A stretch of DNA of 24,418 bases from a virus: positions 1 to 24,418 of the IMG/VR virus record IMGVR_UViG_3300025646_000355, one strand, 5' to 3'. Position 1 is the first letter of the stretch, and every line of letters begins with the position of its first letter. The position numbers and the translations under genes were made by a program. Positions 1-7,075 of the stretch are shown here, in pieces. The notes below the pieces were generated by a model. That model ran no database searches and had not been told where the DNA came from. It saw nothing but the letters and a program-made list of their open reading frames with translations.

Positions 1-321
1 AAAGATATAACTCAAGTTAATCCTAATAAATTACATTATTTCCAATACTCAGATGACCCAGATGAAAGAGCCTCTGAAATTGATGATCTATTTGCAGTAG
101 GTTCTATGGAGGTAATGGGTGTGTACTGCAATGTATTCCCTTATATACTAAGTTATTTATATACCGATAAAGATTATGAAAATTGGTTATCCAACATTGT
201 TACAGACCCAGCAAAATTGGTAAATGAATCAATGTTAAAATACCATATACTAAAAAACGGAATTGAGTTAAATCCTGTATCAAGTTATAAAGAAAACTGG
301 GCACCTTTAATTTTAAGATGA
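1..321 (+). CDS. Glycosyltransferase-like protein, C-terminal part (5' end outside window)
   Basis: The frame is open from base 1 to a TGA at 319-321, so this is the last 106 residues of a gene that begins before the window. An internal ATG at 106 is not needed as a start. The fragment is clearly paralogous to the end of the next gene: both contain DITQ, then a DD-F-A-G block, then VM--Y-N-FP, then a VNE(S/T) block, in the same order and spacing, and both end in a basic IR/LR. That relationship suggests the same role, a sugar transferase-like enzyme of a surface-glycan type. It joins the next gene by an ATGA overlap, so the two are probably translationally coupled. The function rests only on the paralogue; catalytic residues would lie in the missing half. 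Confidence 0.75.
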   Translation, partial: KDITQVNPNKLHYFQYSDDPDERASEIDDLFAVGSMEVMGVYCNVFPYILSYLYTDKDYENWLSNIVTDPAKLVNESMLKYHILKNGIELNPVSSYKENWAPLILR

Positions 322-1064
322 AAGTAGCAATTACAATTAGTGGTCAACCAAGAAAAATTTACGCTGGATTTAAAGAGTGTAAAAAATATTTCTTAGACAA
401 ATACGATTGTGATGTATATCTACACGGATGGAAAGATAAAACATTCCACAAATACGATTTTTTTAATGAAGGTAAACTACAAAACGTATATAAACCTTCA
501 GAAAATACTTATAAAAATATTTTAAATTGGTATAAACCTAAAAAACATTTATTTGAAAAAGGAATCCAATTTGATGCAACCGATATAAAGGGTTATAATA
601 ATCAAAGATTAAATTCTCAAATGGGAATGTTTTTATCGCTAAAACGTGTTTGGGATTTAGTCGAAGAATCAGGTATTAAATACGATTATATTATAAGAAC
701 TCGATACGATTTATTGTTTACACATCACGTTGCAGCTGATTCACCCTTTTTAAATGATATAACTCAATTAGACCCAAATTATGTAAATACTTTTGGATAC
801 AGTAATCAAAAAACAGATCCTTTAAATATGGATGATCGATTTGCTATTGGAGGTTATGATGTGATGAAAACCTATCATAATTTATTTCCTACTCAAATCT
901 ATTACCATTTTGAAGATCCAAAATATGATGAATGGTTAACTAATTTAGATAAATTTGTCAATGAAACCATTATCTATTATCATTGTAATGAACATTATTT
1001 ACCGATTGCTGGTATAATTGATGGTAATCTTGATTCAAATAGTGGCCCTAAAGTTATAAGATGA
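318..1064 (+). CDS. Glycosyltransferase-like protein
   Basis: A 248-residue protein starting at the ATG inside an ATGA overlap with the preceding gene. The N-terminus (KVAITISGQPRKIYAG) has the beta-strand-then-SGQPR opening seen in a family of phage and capsule-locus glycosyltransferase-like proteins. A DVYLHGW segment follows near residue 31, and YDYIIRTRYDLLF near residues 123-135 resembles the strand plus R-x-D signature around the nucleotide-sugar/metal site in GT-A-like folds. The C-terminal third is the part shared with the upstream fragment. There is no signal peptide or membrane segment, so it is probably cytoplasmic. It overlaps the FkbM methyltransferase gene by ATGA, which fits an enzyme set building or modifying one glycan. 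The donor sugar and acceptor cannot be read from the sequence. The family assignment is moderate. Confidence 0.72.
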   Translation: MKVAITISGQPRKIYAGFKECKKYFLDKYDCDVYLHGWKDKTFHKYDFFNEGKLQNVYKPSENTYKNILNWYKPKKHLFEKGIQFDATDIKGYNNQRLNSQMGMFLSLKRVWDLVEESGIKYDYIIRTRYDLLFTHHVAADSPFLNDITQLDPNYVNTFGYSNQKTDPLNMDDRFAIGGYDVMKTYHNLFPTQIYYHFEDPKYDEWLTNLDKFVNETIIYYHCNEHYLPIAGIIDGNLDSNSGPKVIR

Positions 1065-1630
1065 AAACATTTGTAGAAATAGGTAGTTCTTTTTTCAATA
1101 CTCTTCAACCTCTTTGTGAAGCAGGTTGGAAAGGAGTTATAGTTGAACCTCAAAGAGAAGCTCTAGACCTTATCCCAGAACACGATAATTTGATTAAGGT
1201 AGAAGGAGCGATAAGTACAAATTTTGAAGTTAGAATTTTAAAAAGAATTAAACCTAGTCTTTGGGATTCAATAGAAGATAAAGATTTTATAGGGATGGCT
1301 TCATTAAGTTACGAATCTCCTATTTATAAAAAATTTGATCCCTACTATGTTGAAGATTTAGAAGTAGGTTGTGTTACTTTTGAATTTTTAATGGATCAAT
1401 TAGGTATTACTGAAATTGATTATCTAAAAATTGATGTTGAAGGATTAGATTTTGATATTATTAAATCTATTAATTTTGATAAATTTAACATCAAATATAT
1501 AAAATTTGAATATGAACACTCTCAAGATTTAGGTTATACTATTTTAGAAATGCTTGATTTTTTAAAAGAAAGGAATTATTTTACCGAATTATACGAAACG
1601 CCATCCGACATTATAGCAATTAAATTATGA
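1061..1630 (+). CDS. FkbM-family SAM-dependent methyltransferase
   Basis: A 189-residue protein with FkbM (Methyltransf_21) features. It opens with FVEIGSS, the shortened glycine motif of the SAM site. GVIVEPQRE near residues 25-33 matches the family's v-EP-p acidic motif that binds the SAM ribose. IDYLKIDVEGLDFDII at about 120-135 is the hallmark D-x-KIDVEG-E-x segment. It is somewhat shorter than many FkbM proteins (about 200-250 residues) but appears complete. These enzymes usually O-methylate sugars or polyketides. With glycosyltransferases on both sides, joined by ATGA overlaps, it probably methylates a sugar added by its neighbours. It appears soluble and cytoplasmic. Confidence 0.87.
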   Translation: MKTFVEIGSSFFNTLQPLCEAGWKGVIVEPQREALDLIPEHDNLIKVEGAISTNFEVRILKRIKPSLWDSIEDKDFIGMASLSYESPIYKKFDPYYVEDLEVGCVTFEFLMDQLGITEIDYLKIDVEGLDFDIIKSINFDKFNIKYIKFEYEHSQDLGYTILEMLDFLKERNYFTELYETPSDIIAIKL

Positions 1631-3921
1631 AGCCGAAAGTTTATGCACACGCCTCTTATGTAGGTAATACTGGTTATAATAATCATACACGTGATTTTTT
1701 TAGAAGATTATCTCAACACATCGATTTAAAAGTCAGAAATTTTACTATCGGTAAATCTTGGGATTGGCCCTCAGATGAACCCCATAATGGAGAACCTTAT
1801 CTTAACGATATAGATAAGAAATTATTAGTAGAACAAACACTATGGACTAATCAAGAAAAAGGAGAAAGATCTGATTTTCCTATTTATAAAAATTATCCTA
1901 ACGAGTTTGAACATAATATTAATTTAGTTTTAGAAGAAACAGATCATCATTTTTTCTATGATTATTATAAAGGGCCAAAAATCGCTTACAATGTTTGGGA
2001 ATCAACTTTACAACCCGAACACTTTTTTAATAAATTAAAAGAATACGATCAAATTTGGGTACCTTCTCAATGGCAAGCCGAATGTACAATTGCCCAAGGT
2101 ATGCCTGTTGATAAAGTAAAAGTTGTACCCGAAGGTGTAGACGTAAATACTTTTTATCCTGAAGACCCTGTTACTAAACTCGATTATGTAGATGGTCGTT
2201 TTAAATTTATTTTATTCGGTCGTTGGGATTATAGAAAATCTACTAAGGAAATTATTGAAACATTCCTTAAAGAATTTAAACCAGACGAACCAGTTGATTT
2301 GATTGTTTCTATTGATAATCCATTCTCAGGTGATGGTCATAAAACCACAGAAGATAGATTACAAGCTTATGGTTTTACAGATGAACGTATTAAAGTAAAA
2401 CATTTCCCATCACGCGAAGATTATATTACTTATATGAAAAACGGGCACGTATTTTTATCTTGTGCTCGTAGTGAAGGGTGGAATTTACCTTTAATTGAAG
2501 CAATGGCTTGTGGTACACCTGCTATCTACTCAGAATGTTGTGCCCAAATGGAATTTGCTAAAGGTAAGGGATTACCTGTTAAAGTATTAGGTGAAAAACC
2601 AGCATTAGATGCTAATTACAACCACTTTAACACAGTAGTAGGTAATTACTACGAACCTGATTTTGAAGATTTAGCTCGTGTAATGCGCGACGCTTTTGAA
2701 AATTATACAGATCATAAAAAACGAGCATTTTATGAAGCTAAATTAATTCATCGTGATTTTAATTGGGAACGTATTGGTGAGATAGGTGCTAAAACCCTTC
2801 AGGATTTTATTGATAATTACCAAGAACCAGAAGATACAAATACAATTCACGTAAACTTTATAGGTAAACCCAAAGTTGAAATTTTAGGTGATGTATCTAA
2901 ATCTTATTTAGTTGAATTCATTAATGCTGAAACCGGAGCTCTAGTTTATTCCCAAGAAATTCGGAATAATATGTGGACCCATTGTAACAAAGAATATTAC
3001 ATTCCTTGGCTTATTAAAGTTAATGGTAAAGAAATAACTCGATTAAATTTAGAAAATCATCGCGTTTTAATTTCTTTAGAATCAAAATCAATTGGTGATT
3101 CTATTGGTTGGACTCCTTATGCTGTAGAATTTGCTAAAAAACATAATTGTAAAGTAGTATTATCTACATTTCACAACGATTGGTTTAAAGGACTTGAAGC
3201 ATATCGAGATATTGAATTTATAGAACCCGGTGAGGTAACTGCTTGTATTGCTCATTATCGCATTGGCTGGTTTAGAGATGAAAAAGAAGGATGGCAAAAT
3301 TTTGATAGACACCCTCGCCAGTGTAATATTATTCCAATGCAAGCTACCGCCAGTGATATTTTAGGTTTAGAATTTAAGGAATTAAATCACGGAGTTGATT
3401 TTAAAATAGGAGATCGACCAATTCCTAACAAGTATGTTGTAATTGGCCCTAATGCTACAGCAGGTTGTAAAGAATGGGTGTTTGATTATTGGGTTACCCT
3501 AGCAAAACTATTAAATCAGCAAGGATATGCTGTTATTAGTTTGACTCCTAATGAATTTCCGATGGATAATGTACTAAATTACTACGGGCAAGAGATGGAT
3601 GTAGTAGCAACTATATTACACCACGCCGAATTATTCATTGGTTTAGGATCAGGATTAAGTTGGATAAACTGGGCAATTGGAAAACATACAGTAATGATTA
3701 ATGGTTTTAGTGAACCCGGACACGAATTTACTAAAAAAGTTACTCGAATCTATAAAGACAATGTTTGTTTCCCTTGTTGGACAAATCGCAATTTTGTATT
3801 TGATGCCGGTGATTGGAATTGGTGCCCAATTCATAAAGGAACTGATAAACAATTTATTTGTCAAAAATCAATAACTCCTCAAATAGTTATGTCTAAAATT
3901 AGATCTTTATTAAAAAAATAA
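1627..3921 (+). CDS. Two-domain glycosyltransferase: GT4 fused to an autotransporter-heptosyltransferase-like GT9 domain
   Basis: A 764-residue bifunctional protein. Residues about 1-395 form a GT4 (Glycos_transf_1) enzyme: a Rossmann segment FILFGRWDYRKS near 195 and the E-x7-E motif SEGWNLPLIE, with glutamates 283 and 291. Residues about 405-764 resemble the TibC/BAHT autotransporter strand-loop-strand O-heptosyltransferases. They show a beta-rich adaptor (VEFINAETGALVYSQEIRNN), then SLESKSIGDSIGW, GPNATAGCKEW, and LFIGLGSGLSWINWAIGK. The end has four cysteines, 714, 717, 733 and 745, in the arrangement that holds iron in TibC. The family moves heptose from ADP-heptose onto Ser/Thr of bacterial adhesins. 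Here the acceptor is unknown; a virion protein or a host glycan are both possible. The start is in an ATGA overlap with the methyltransferase gene. The domain calls are firm; the sugar is inference. Confidence 0.85.
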   Translation: MKPKVYAHASYVGNTGYNNHTRDFFRRLSQHIDLKVRNFTIGKSWDWPSDEPHNGEPYLNDIDKKLLVEQTLWTNQEKGERSDFPIYKNYPNEFEHNINLVLEETDHHFFYDYYKGPKIAYNVWESTLQPEHFFNKLKEYDQIWVPSQWQAECTIAQGMPVDKVKVVPEGVDVNTFYPEDPVTKLDYVDGRFKFILFGRWDYRKSTKEIIETFLKEFKPDEPVDLIVSIDNPFSGDGHKTTEDRLQAYGFTDERIKVKHFPSREDYITYMKNGHVFLSCARSEGWNLPLIEAMACGTPAIYSECCAQMEFAKGKGLPVKVLGEKPALDANYNHFNTVVGNYYEPDFEDLARVMRDAFENYTDHKKRAFYEAKLIHRDFNWERIGEIGAKTLQDFIDNYQEPEDTNTIHVNFIGKPKVEILGDVSKSYLVEFINAETGALVYSQEIRNNMWTHCNKEYYIPWLIKVNGKEITRLNLENHRVLISLESKSIGDSIGWTPYAVEFAKKHNCKVVLSTFHNDWFKGLEAYRDIEFIEPGEVTACIAHYRIGWFRDEKEGWQNFDRHPRQCNIIPMQATASDILGLEFKELNHGVDFKIGDRPIPNKYVVIGPNATAGCKEWVFDYWVTLAKLLNQQGYAVISLTPNEFPMDNVLNYYGQEMDVVATILHHAELFIGLGSGLSWINWAIGKHTVMINGFSEPGHEFTKKVTRIYKDNVCFPCWTNRNFVFDAGDWNWCPIHKGTDKQFICQKSITPQIVMSKIRSLLKK

Positions 3922-3932
3922 TATTTATTAAC

Positions 3933-4181
3933 GTGGAAAGAAAAGTTTTAACTGAAGAAGAAATTAAAGTTTTAAAAACTCTTAATGATAAAAATTTCAA
4001 AGTAATTAATACTTTAGGAAGAATTGAGTATCAAATTGCACTTTTAGAAGAAGAAAAACAAAAGGCAAAAGTTGAAATTATGCAACTTGAAGCAGAAAGT
4101 AGAACCCTTGGAGAGCAGTTAAATCAAAAATATGGTGATGGTACAATTGATCTTGAAGCAGGTGAAATCGTTTTAGATTAA
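3933..4181 (+). CDS. Small coiled-coil protein of unknown function
   Basis: An 82-residue protein starting with GTG at 3933; no ATG exists until residue 50, and the family-like N-terminus (ERKVLTEEEIKVLKTL) argues for the GTG. From about residue 8 to 66 it is a charged amphipathic helix with heptad spacing (LGRIEYQIALLEEEKQ and following), then a short acidic tail ending DLEAGEIVLD. It is acidic, soluble and free of cysteine. The form resembles small prefoldin-like or chaperone proteins found beside tail genes in marine T4-like phages, but I do not recognise a named family. It sits between the glycosylation operon and the sheath gene, 11 bases after the former's stop, so it may belong to either block. 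Confidence 0.68.
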   Translation: MERKVLTEEEIKVLKTLNDKNFKVINTLGRIEYQIALLEEEKQKAKVEIMQLEAESRTLGEQLNQKYGDGTIDLEAGEIVLD

Positions 4182-4234
4182 GAAAAATAGTTATATTTTT
4201 TAAAGGTTGTATTATATTTTGAAACTTTTTTACA

Positions 4235-4242
4235 TATTTATA
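4235..4242 (+). promoter_or_regulatory. Candidate late promoter (TATTTATA) for tail sheath
   Basis: TATTTATAATAAAA lies in the AT-rich gap 4182-4267, with 25 bases between the TATTTATA core and the sheath ATG. The identical core occurs exactly 25 bases before the tube gene and also before the chaperone, tape measure and micro-genes. The core is the reverse complement of the T4 late promoter TATAAATA. Assignment as a promoter is inference from repetition and position. Confidence 0.5.
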
Positions 4243-4267
4243 ATAAAACCTAAAATATAACTGTACA

Positions 4268-6064
4268 ATGGCAGAAACATTATTATCACCTGGTGTATTA
4301 GCGAGAGAAACTGATCAATCCTTTCTCACTCAACAACCAGTACAAGCCGGTGCCGCTATTCTTGGTCCTACTTTATTAGGACCTGTAGAAATTCCTACAC
4401 TTGTTACTACTTATTCTGATTACTTAAACAAGTTTGGTGGTTCCTTTTTAAGTGGTGGCGTCGAATATAGTTTTTTAACTCAAATTAGTGCTTACAACTA
4501 CTTCCAAAACGGAGGTACTTCTCTTTTAGTAACAAGAGTTGCCTCAGGTTCTTGGACTTCTGCTACAGCTTCTATTGGTAACTTCTTCTCTGCATCAAGC
4601 ACAACTCCTTTAACTAATGGTGCTACTGGATTTAATAGTGCTAGTGGAGGATTTACTTTCACTCAATCATTTGTTTTAAGCACTATTTCTGAAGGTGATG
4701 TTATGAATTCTATCAGTGGTAGTGATTCCGCTATTGTTTATGGTCTTGATAGCACAAATGGTTCATTAGCAAGTGGAAGTGCAAATAATATTCGTTGGCA
4801 AGTAACTTCAACAGATACTTCAGCTGGTACCTTTAGCATTTTGATTAGACAAGGTAATGACGACACTAACAATGCTAATGTTATTGAAACTTGGGCTAAC
4901 TTATCACTTGACCCAACTCAACCTAATTATATTTCTAGAGTAATTGGTGATCAATATAGATCTTTTAGCTCGGTTGATGGTGCTCATATTGAATTAAATG
5001 GTCAATATCCTAACCAATCAAGATATGTTTATGTGTCGGCCGTAACAAACCCAACACCAAACTATTTTGATAATGCGGGTAATGCTAAACCTCAATATGC
5101 TAAATATTTACCAGTAGCATCTAGTGGTTCATTTGGTGCTGCTCAAGGTACTATATACACTGGAGATGGTAAATTCTACAATAACATTAGTAGTTCAGAT
5201 ACTCAAGGTTTAGTTGGTGCTAACTATAACAATGCTATCTCATTAATGGCCAACCAGGATGATTATGTTTTCAATGTAATTTCGGTACCTGGATTAACAA
5301 TTGCTGATAATGCAGCCCAAGTTACTAACTTAGTAAATAATATTCAAACTAGAGGAGATGCTATTGTAGTATTAGATCCTAGACCATATGGTGATACTGT
5401 AAGTGAAGCCGTTACTTCAGCATTAACAATCAATAGCTCTTACGCTGCTACTTACTGGCCTTGGTTAATGACTATAGACCCAAGCACAGGTCAGATGGTA
5501 TGGGTACCTGCTTCGACAATGATCCCCGCAGTATACGCCTTTAATGACAGTGTAAGCGAACCTTGGTTTGCACCTGCAGGTATTAATAGAGGAGGTTTAG
5601 ATACTGTAGTACAAGCAGAACGTAAATTAACTCAATCTCAACGTAACACACTTTACGTAGGTAATGTAAACCCAATTGCCACCTTCCCCGGAACTGGAGT
5701 TGTAGTTTATGGTCAAAAGACATTACAGAAAAAAGCATCAGCTCTTGATCGTGTAAACGTTCGTAGATTGTTAATCGCTCTTAAGTCTTACATCTCTCAA
5801 GTAGCACTTAACTTAGTATTCGAACAAAATACTATTGCTACTAGAAATGCCTTCTTAAGCCAAGTTAACCCTTACTTAGAAAGTGTTCAACAACGCCAAG
5901 GTCTATATGCGTTTAGAGTAATTATGGATGATTCCAACAACACTCCAGACGTAATTGATAGAAATATGATGGTTGGTCAAATCTACCTTCAGCCTACTAA
6001 GACTGCTGAATTCATTTACTTGGATTTCAACATCTTACCTACTGGAGCAACTTTCCCAGCATAA
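4268..6064 (+). CDS. gp18: Contractile tail sheath protein (T4 gp18-like)
   Basis: A 598-residue sheath subunit, which polymerises around the tail tube and contracts on infection. The N-terminus has the sheath opening LLSPGVLARETD, followed by GAAILGPTLLGPVEIPTLVTTYSDYLNKFGG-type sequence, shared by T4 gp18 and relatives. The C-terminal domain near residues 490-598 has the conserved helix RRLLIALKSYISQVALNLVFE, then QGLYAFRVIMDD and the final strand region EFIYLDFNILPTG that interlocks subunits. Between about residues 90 and 280 is a Ser/Thr/Gly/Asn-rich, probably beta-rich insertion, likely surface exposed and the variable part of the family. The length is a little under T4 gp18 (about 660). 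The tube gene follows after 48 bases, the gp18-gp19 order of T4. The leader has no Shine-Dalgarno sequence. Confidence 0.95.
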   Translation: MAETLLSPGVLARETDQSFLTQQPVQAGAAILGPTLLGPVEIPTLVTTYSDYLNKFGGSFLSGGVEYSFLTQISAYNYFQNGGTSLLVTRVASGSWTSATASIGNFFSASSTTPLTNGATGFNSASGGFTFTQSFVLSTISEGDVMNSISGSDSAIVYGLDSTNGSLASGSANNIRWQVTSTDTSAGTFSILIRQGNDDTNNANVIETWANLSLDPTQPNYISRVIGDQYRSFSSVDGAHIELNGQYPNQSRYVYVSAVTNPTPNYFDNAGNAKPQYAKYLPVASSGSFGAAQGTIYTGDGKFYNNISSSDTQGLVGANYNNAISLMANQDDYVFNVISVPGLTIADNAAQVTNLVNNIQTRGDAIVVLDPRPYGDTVSEAVTSALTINSSYAATYWPWLMTIDPSTGQMVWVPASTMIPAVYAFNDSVSEPWFAPAGINRGGLDTVVQAERKLTQSQRNTLYVGNVNPIATFPGTGVVVYGQKTLQKKASALDRVNVRRLLIALKSYISQVALNLVFEQNTIATRNAFLSQVNPYLESVQQRQGLYAFRVIMDDSNNTPDVIDRNMMVGQIYLQPTKTAEFIYLDFNILPTGATFPA

Positions 6065-6079
6065 GGTTTAAAAATTGAA

Positions 6080-6087
6080 TATTTATA
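6080..6087 (+). promoter_or_regulatory. Candidate late promoter (TATTTATA) for tail tube
   Basis: GAATATTTATAATAGAATA lies in the 48-base gap between sheath and tube, with 25 bases between the TATTTATA core and the tube ATG. Core, flanking AATA and spacing all match the site before the sheath gene. The tube protein is needed in high amounts, which fits a dedicated late start. Inference only. Confidence 0.5.
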
Positions 6088-6112
6088 ATAGAATAAAAAT
6101 ATATAACGCAAA

Positions 6113-6601
6113 ATGGCAGTATTAGATCCAAACGAAATTTTTTTCACAGCGTTTGAGCCCAAACAGTCGAATAGATTTATAATGTATATCGACGGCATCC
6201 CTGCATACGAAATTAAAGGTGTAGGTGCTGTTAACGTAGCTCAAAGTACAGTACCTTTAAATCACATTAACGTTCAACGTTTTGTGAAAGGTAAAACAAC
6301 TTGGGGTACAATTGCATTTACTTTGTTCGATCCTATCACCCCTTCAGGTGCTCAGGCAACAATGGAATGGCTTCGTTTACACCACGAATCAGTAACTGGT
6401 AGAGATGGATACTCAGACTTCTACAAGAAAGACTTAACTTTCGATGTATTAGGCCCTGTTGGTGATATCGTATCAGAATGGATCATTAAAGGTGCTTTGA
6501 TTACATCATTAAACTTTGGTGATTACAACTGGGATGATGATGGTACTGCAGTTAATATTTCAATGGAAGTACAACCTGACTATTGCATTTTGAACTTCTA
6601 A
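6113..6601 (+). CDS. gp19: Tail tube protein (T4 gp19-like)
   Basis: A 162-residue protein of the usual tail-tube size (T4 gp19 is 163). Supporting segments are the N-terminal EIFFTAFEPKQSNRFIMYIDGIPAY, typical of the gp19 fold, KGKTTWGTIAFTLFDPI, MEWLRLHHESVTGRDGY, and the end with DYNWDDDGTAVNISMEVQPDYCILNF. These follow the order seen in the T4_gp19/gp54 family. It forms hexameric rings that stack into the inner tube. It follows the sheath gene directly and is followed by a strong terminator at 6624-6653, so the sheath-tube pair is probably a transcription unit. No oddities. Confidence 0.93.
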   Translation: MAVLDPNEIFFTAFEPKQSNRFIMYIDGIPAYEIKGVGAVNVAQSTVPLNHINVQRFVKGKTTWGTIAFTLFDPITPSGAQATMEWLRLHHESVTGRDGYSDFYKKDLTFDVLGPVGDIVSEWIIKGALITSLNFGDYNWDDDGTAVNISMEVQPDYCILNF

Positions 6602-6623
6602 ACAAATTTCAATCTTATTTTAG

Positions 6624-6653
6624 GAGAGCTTGGCATTGCCGAGCTCTCTTTTT
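6624..6653 (+). terminator. Intrinsic terminator after tail tube gene
   Basis: GAGAGCTTGGC (6624-6634), loop ATT, GCCGAGCTCTC (6638-6648) form an 11-base-pair stem with one G-U pair, followed by five T. It is the strongest terminator-like structure in the window and lies 22 bases after the tube stop codon. It should end sheath-tube transcripts and insulate the following gene. Confidence 0.85.
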
Positions 6654-6660
6654 ATATTAG
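6630..6660 (+). promoter_or_regulatory. Candidate host-type promoter overlapping the terminator
   Basis: CTTG (TTG at 6630-6632), exactly 20 bases, then TATATTAG (6653-6660). The same layout, CTTG-N20-TAnATT, precedes the polymerase gene (17288) and gp32 gene (19042), and resembles the Bacteroidota -33 TTG / -7 TAnnTTTG promoter. It would start transcription about 35-40 bases before the small membrane-protein gene. The upstream element lies inside the terminator stem. Similarity could be chance; inference. Confidence 0.35.
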
Positions 6661-6662
6661 TG

Positions 6663-6686
6663 TACCATAAAAGGAGTTCTTTAATA
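6663..6686 (+). repeat. Left inverted repeat flanking the small membrane-protein gene
   Basis: TACC followed by ATAAAAGGAGTTCTTTAATA. The reverse complement of 7018-7041 is TACC followed by ATAAAAAGGAGTCTTTAATA. The two arms match throughout apart from one extra A and one missing T. This arm lies just after the terminator/promoter and ends 16 bases before the gene's ATG. Confidence 0.75.
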
Positions 6687-6702
6687 TAATAATATAAAAA
6701 CT

Positions 6703-7008
6703 ATGGAAACACTATATTTTACTTTAGGTGTACTTGCAGTGATCGATGTATTGCTCGTTGTAGGTGCGTTTTTGGTTTTAAAAACATTAAATCAAACCCG
6801 TAATCAAGCAGAACAAATCCAAAGGGATCTTGAAAGCAATATTCAAGATACTTTTCGTGAATTAGAAAGAGTTGAAAGTCAACTTAACGACAAAATTAAT
6901 CGTGTTGAAGAACAAGTTGTTCGACACACCGACTCTCGAGTCGATAAACTAGAATCTAAAGTGTATAAAGATTTCGATCTTATTCGTACACAAGGCCGTC
7001 AATATTAA
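6703..7008 (+). CDS. Small single-pass membrane protein with coiled coil, unknown function
   Basis: A 101-residue protein. Residues about 5-28 (FTLGVLAVIDVLLVVGAFLV) form one hydrophobic membrane helix with almost no preceding charge. Residues about 32-98 are a charged coiled coil (heptads through DTFRELERVESQLNDKINRVEE). The form suggests an inner-membrane anchor with a helical rod; the orientation is not obvious. It interrupts the usual path from tube to tail chaperone. It has a strong terminator before it, its own candidate promoter, and an imperfect 24-base inverted repeat on either side. This is the pattern of an independently expressed cargo (moron) gene, possibly acting on the host membrane, for example in lysis or superinfection exclusion. 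No named family is recognised, and a structural role cannot be excluded. Confidence 0.72.
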   Translation: METLYFTLGVLAVIDVLLVVGAFLVLKTLNQTRNQAEQIQRDLESNIQDTFRELERVESQLNDKINRVEEQVVRHTDSRVDKLESKVYKDFDLIRTQGRQY

Positions 7009-7017
7009 TAAATAACC

Positions 7018-7041
7018 TATTAAAGACTCCTTTTTATGGTA
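7018..7041 (-). repeat. Right inverted repeat flanking the small membrane-protein gene
   Basis: TATTAAAGACTCCTTTTTAT followed by GGTA, the inverted partner of 6663-6686 with two single-base indels. It begins 9 bases after the gene's stop. Its outer end touches the TATTTATA motif at 7040-7047. Together the arms bracket 379 bases containing only the small membrane-protein gene. Confidence 0.75.
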
Positions 7042-7047
7042 TTTATA
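7040..7047 (+). promoter_or_regulatory. Candidate late promoter (TATTTATA) for tail assembly chaperone
   Basis: GGTATTTATATACG lies in the 67-base gap before the chaperone gene, with 28 bases between the core and the ATG. It carries the same TATTTATA core as the sites before sheath and tube, though the following bases are TA rather than ATA. It restarts transcription after the inserted membrane-protein gene. Inference from repetition. Confidence 0.42.
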
Positions 7048-7075
7048 TACGAATTTGTTTTAACTAATAAAGAAT

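Noticed and set aside
106-321. Independent 71-residue gene starting at 106
   Set aside because: The frame is open to the window edge and residues before this ATG (DITQ, DDLFA) align with the downstream paralogue, so it is the end of a longer gene.
1321-1888. TATTTATA copies at 1321-1328 and 1881-1888
   Set aside because: Both are inside coding sequence and encode Ile-Tyr-Lys in the reading frame, so they are treated as chance; they show that the motif alone is weak evidence without its intergenic position.
3160-3864. Minus-strand open frames opposite the GT4/GT9 fusion, and similar ones near 6016, 17978 and 20717
   Set aside because: They are antisense to well-supported genes, have no recognisable protein features and arise from AT-rich codon use.
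4182-4230. CTTG-N20-TAnATT type promoter before the sheath gene
   Set aside because: The only TTG in reach (4207-4209) gives a 21-base spacing to a poor TACATATT element, and the upstream base is G rather than C; the TATTTATA site is the better candidate.
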